Source: Artocarpus heterophyllus
Taxonomy: Eukaryota > Streptophyta > Magnoliopsida > Rosales > Moraceae
Assembly (NCBI GenBank): GCA_025403435.1
Contig: CM046348.1
Location: 18,389,679 to 18,453,678 of the forward strand
Length of the DNA stretch: 64,000 nucleotides
Direction of reading: 5' to 3'
Shown: piece by piece, positions 61,561-64,000 of the stretch
Numbering within the stretch: the first letter of the stretch is position 1
Layout of the letters: each line of letters opens with the position of its first letter
Position numbers and translations under genes: made by a program
The notes under the pieces: model-generated
What the model was told of the DNA's origin: nothing
The model's database searches: none
Seen by the model: the letters and a program-made list of their open reading frames with translations, nothing else

Positions 61561-62235
61561 AATTAAATGTTATACAAACATATAAACAATATTTATAATA
61601 CATTTGGCGAACTAAAAATAATATAAGTGCATAACTTAAAGATCACTCTTATAAAATTATTGTAAAATTATTGTAAGTAGATGTTTATTTTGTCCGAGTC
61701 AAGTAACACTTGAATAGCATAGGATAAAGAATAGAATCCAAAATTAGTGTTCCATCCTTGTTATACATGTGCATTGATTGGACGGAGTTTTTCGTTACTT
61801 TTACTACATCCCATTCTAATCTTTTCACACCCTATTTAAAACCAGACACCAATTAAATTTCAAATCGAACTTATTGCTTCTTACACCTCCCCCATAACTC
61901 AAAAAAAAAATAAAAATCATGAGCTGTTTTGTTCTACATTTTCCTTTCAACAACTCCAACCCCTTTAATTTTCTCTATTTATTAGTTGCGAGCCGCGTGC
62001 AATGAGCAAATTTAGTAGATTCTATATACATATTGAAGTTTCGATTGTCTTATTATTTCTTTTTGAGTTTATTTAATAGATGGATCAAAATACACGCTTT
62101 AATCAAAAACATCTTTTTGGTATAATGTAATGTATATGCAGATAAAAAAGAACAATTGAGGAAAAAAGACTTAAGAGAAAATTGAATAAAAGATTAGTAT
62201 GATGTATATAGGTGAAAAATAGTAGTTGAAATGAC
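61561..62235. other. AT-rich intergenic stretch
   Basis: I see nothing supportable here. Confidence 0.5.
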
Positions 62236-62760
62236 TGTATGAACAAAAATGTTTAAGCATAAATACATTTGAGAAAATTATTACAACATAAGTAAACTAA
62301 AGGAATGTATTTACCAAAAAAAAGATTTGAGAGAATTGTGTAAAATAATGTTTAATGAAGGATACATTTGAGAAAATTTAGAGGCAATTATAGAAGAAAT
62401 TTACAAAGATTACTATAATATATTTAACATTAGATGAAAAACATATTTAAGTAGAGACACATACGAAAAACATAATTAATAGGGAGAGCCACTTGTCAAG
62501 AAAATGTTTAAATAGAGACACATTCAAGAAAAATTAATTCAACATAGAAAATTAGAGAAAGAATATTTATGAAAAATTGAGAGTCGTTTCAAAATAAAGT
62601 TTAAATAAGGACATATTTGAGAAGATTTATTTTAGTGGATCAATTAAAAAGAAATCTATAGAGAATGCTACCTATATTAAGAAGTAGACTAAAAAAAATT
62701 CAAGTACAGACATATTTGGAAAAAAATTGTGAAAATAAAGAAATCAATATTTAAATAAGA
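62236..62760. repeat. Degenerate tandem array, period about 100 bp
   Basis: A core like (A)TGTTTAA..A..GACACATTTGAGAAAATT recurs near 62250, 62348, 62446, 62506, 62601 and 62705. Most steps are 95-105 bases and one is about 60. The units are poorly conserved apart from this core. Confidence 0.6.
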
Positions 62761-62796
62761 GCATTTAAATAAAGATCTAATGAATAAAAAGGAGAG

Positions 62797-62975
62797 AAAA
62801 TTACATGTTGGACTACATTTTTAGAAAATGTGTTTCTTCATGCCATACTTAAGAAAATTATGCGCTACACTACCATTCATATTATATATTTTTGTTGTGC
62901 CACATTAAAACATGTATAGCATTTATTAAAAGTAAGTTTCAAAAGATCATATTTATGAAAATTTTTCTAAAAAGT
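62797..62975. repeat. Short dispersed repeat, copy 2
   Basis: A diverged copy of 15130-15300, starting GAGAAAATTACATG and ending TATTTATGAAAATT, directly after the degenerate array. Confidence 0.6.
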
Positions 62976-63404
62976 AAGAAGTAGATAGAAGGCCCAGTTA
63001 CATCAAAAGAATAGACAAAAAAGACAAAATGAGAAAAAATTAGGAGAAACACTTTCCACCAACAAGTGGTTTTGAATCGAAAGTACTATAGCCTTAACTA
63101 TTGACACTTATAATTATTTAGAGATAGAGTAGTAAAAGCTTTGCCACTTTTCATATGGTTTTTAAAGGAGAATGATGGAAATAATAGATTTTATAAAATT
63201 TATTGGTAACAAATGTCATGTATATTTTAAGATGTAATAAATGTCAGATATTTTAAATTGAACAATTGTGTAGATCAAAATATCCTCAATCTAACCTAAA
63301 CACTCCAACAAAAAATTTGATTTTTTCCCTTCTTTTTTCTCTCCCCCTTTCCTTTCTTCTTTCCCCTTCTTTCTCTCATCTCTCTCTCTTATCTCTCTCT
63401 ATAA
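62976..63404. other. AT-rich intergenic stretch with CT tract
   Basis: No gene seen. A pyrimidine tract at 63326-63402 ends where the gypsy fragment begins. Confidence 0.5.
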
Positions 63405-64000
63405 TCAAATCACTTTTTAGAATCTTACCTTCAATCATTATCTTATAGGGTTTACACATACTGTTCACATATACCCACCCCAAGGGTGAGGTAATTATCA
63501 AAGGTTCATTAAATTCCTCTATTTCTAATTCCAAGGCATGTACAAATAAACTCGAAATGAGAGAATGTGTGGCACCCATTTTGAACAAAACATGAGCTAA
63601 AGATTGGAAAACTAAAACCGTACCGTCAACTATCGCGTTGCTGATCTGAGTGTCAAAACTTTCTGTAGTCATGGTATGGATTTAAGCTAGAGCTTTTCCT
63701 TTTCCTTTATTAGCATTGCTAGGTCTAGGATTTGTTGGCCGATACTATTTTGGTGGAAGAGACTGCACACTAGCTATACTAGGTGCTTTATACTATGGGA
63801 CGTTCCTCTGGGAATTTAGTGGCTGATAACTCTATGCTAGATAAAGCATTTGTTGAGGAGTAAGCTGGTGAAACTATTGTTGTGGAATTTGGTGACATTA
63901 AGTAAAAGTCTAAGCCTAGGACGAATGACTGGCACCCTCTCCGATCTAAGATCCTTGCCAAGCATTCCTTATCGGGCAACTTCTCTTGATGTGTCTTGGT
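63405..64000 (-). pseudogene. Gypsy protease fragment, same family as left edge
   Basis: On the minus strand this encodes a gypsy protease region: NAIVDGTVLVFQSLAHVLF, then KMGATHSLISSLFVHALEL, where the catalytic Asp of the usual D(S/T)GATHS is replaced (KMGATHS). Upstream is the linker with LPDKECLARIL. The nucleotide sequence from 63415 on aligns with about 515-1000 of the window in the same orientation. It continues past the window end. Confidence 0.8.

Noticed and set aside
1..64000. CRISPR arrays, tRNA or rRNA genes, bacterial-type operons
   Set aside because: None seen; repeats present lack regular unique spacers, and I found no tRNA cloverleaf or rRNA sequence by reading.

Overview
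The window is nuclear DNA of a flowering plant. The evidence is Tat- and Tekay-like Ty3/gypsy elements, a Ty1/copia element, PIF/Harbinger and CACTA transposons of plant type, a plant DETOXIFICATION (MATE) transporter gene with seven exons, and a plant F-box gene fragment. The sequence does not settle the clade. Exons 1 and 2 of the MATE gene are clearly GC-rich and its later exons and introns are AT-rich. Most of the window is dead or dying transposon. The only gene that looks intact is the MATE gene at 53.4-59.1 kb.

Layout. (1) 1-14574: a gypsy element on the minus strand (5' LTR 12351-14574, gag on both sides of an insertion, then protease and the first part of RT near base 1). Its gag is split by a complete Tat-lineage element at 1238-11696, with 625-bp LTRs about 97.6% identical by hand count and a perfect GATAT target duplication. 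The Tat element has one uninterrupted gag-pol frame broken only by stop codons, and an antisense, spliced, TATA-driven gene. (2) 14575-18345: AT-rich spacer with a duplicated block. (3) 18346-24046: a PIF/Harbinger element with decayed SANT-like and DDE transposase genes, carrying a piece of an SDE3/MOV10-type RNA-silencing helicase gene. (4) 24252-25036: a truncated gypsy LTR. (5) 26319-33108: an old copia element, cut off inside its 3' LTR. (6) 33109-43701: a CACTA element with a TNP2-type transposase and a second gene ending in a Ulp1-like protease; its right end abuts an F-box coding sequence. (7) 43978-53300: AT-rich intergenic DNA with a foldback element, a solo LTR with perfect target duplication, a tandem duplication and short dispersed repeats. 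(8) 53372-59088: the MATE gene on the minus strand. (9) 59089-64000: intergenic DNA with a CACTA-type MITE, a degenerate array of roughly 100-bp period, and a second gypsy fragment of the same family as the left edge.

How the parts relate. The transposon genes form four separate mobilisation systems, none able to make full proteins from this copy. Most nonsense codons in the Tat element, and several in the CACTA and Harbinger elements, look like C-to-T changes at CG or CAG sites, as expected for methylated, silenced transposons. The most unusual pieces are the silencing-helicase fragment inside a Harbinger element, the complete antisense transcription unit of the Tat element, and a family of five short dimeric repeats around the MATE gene and elsewhere.
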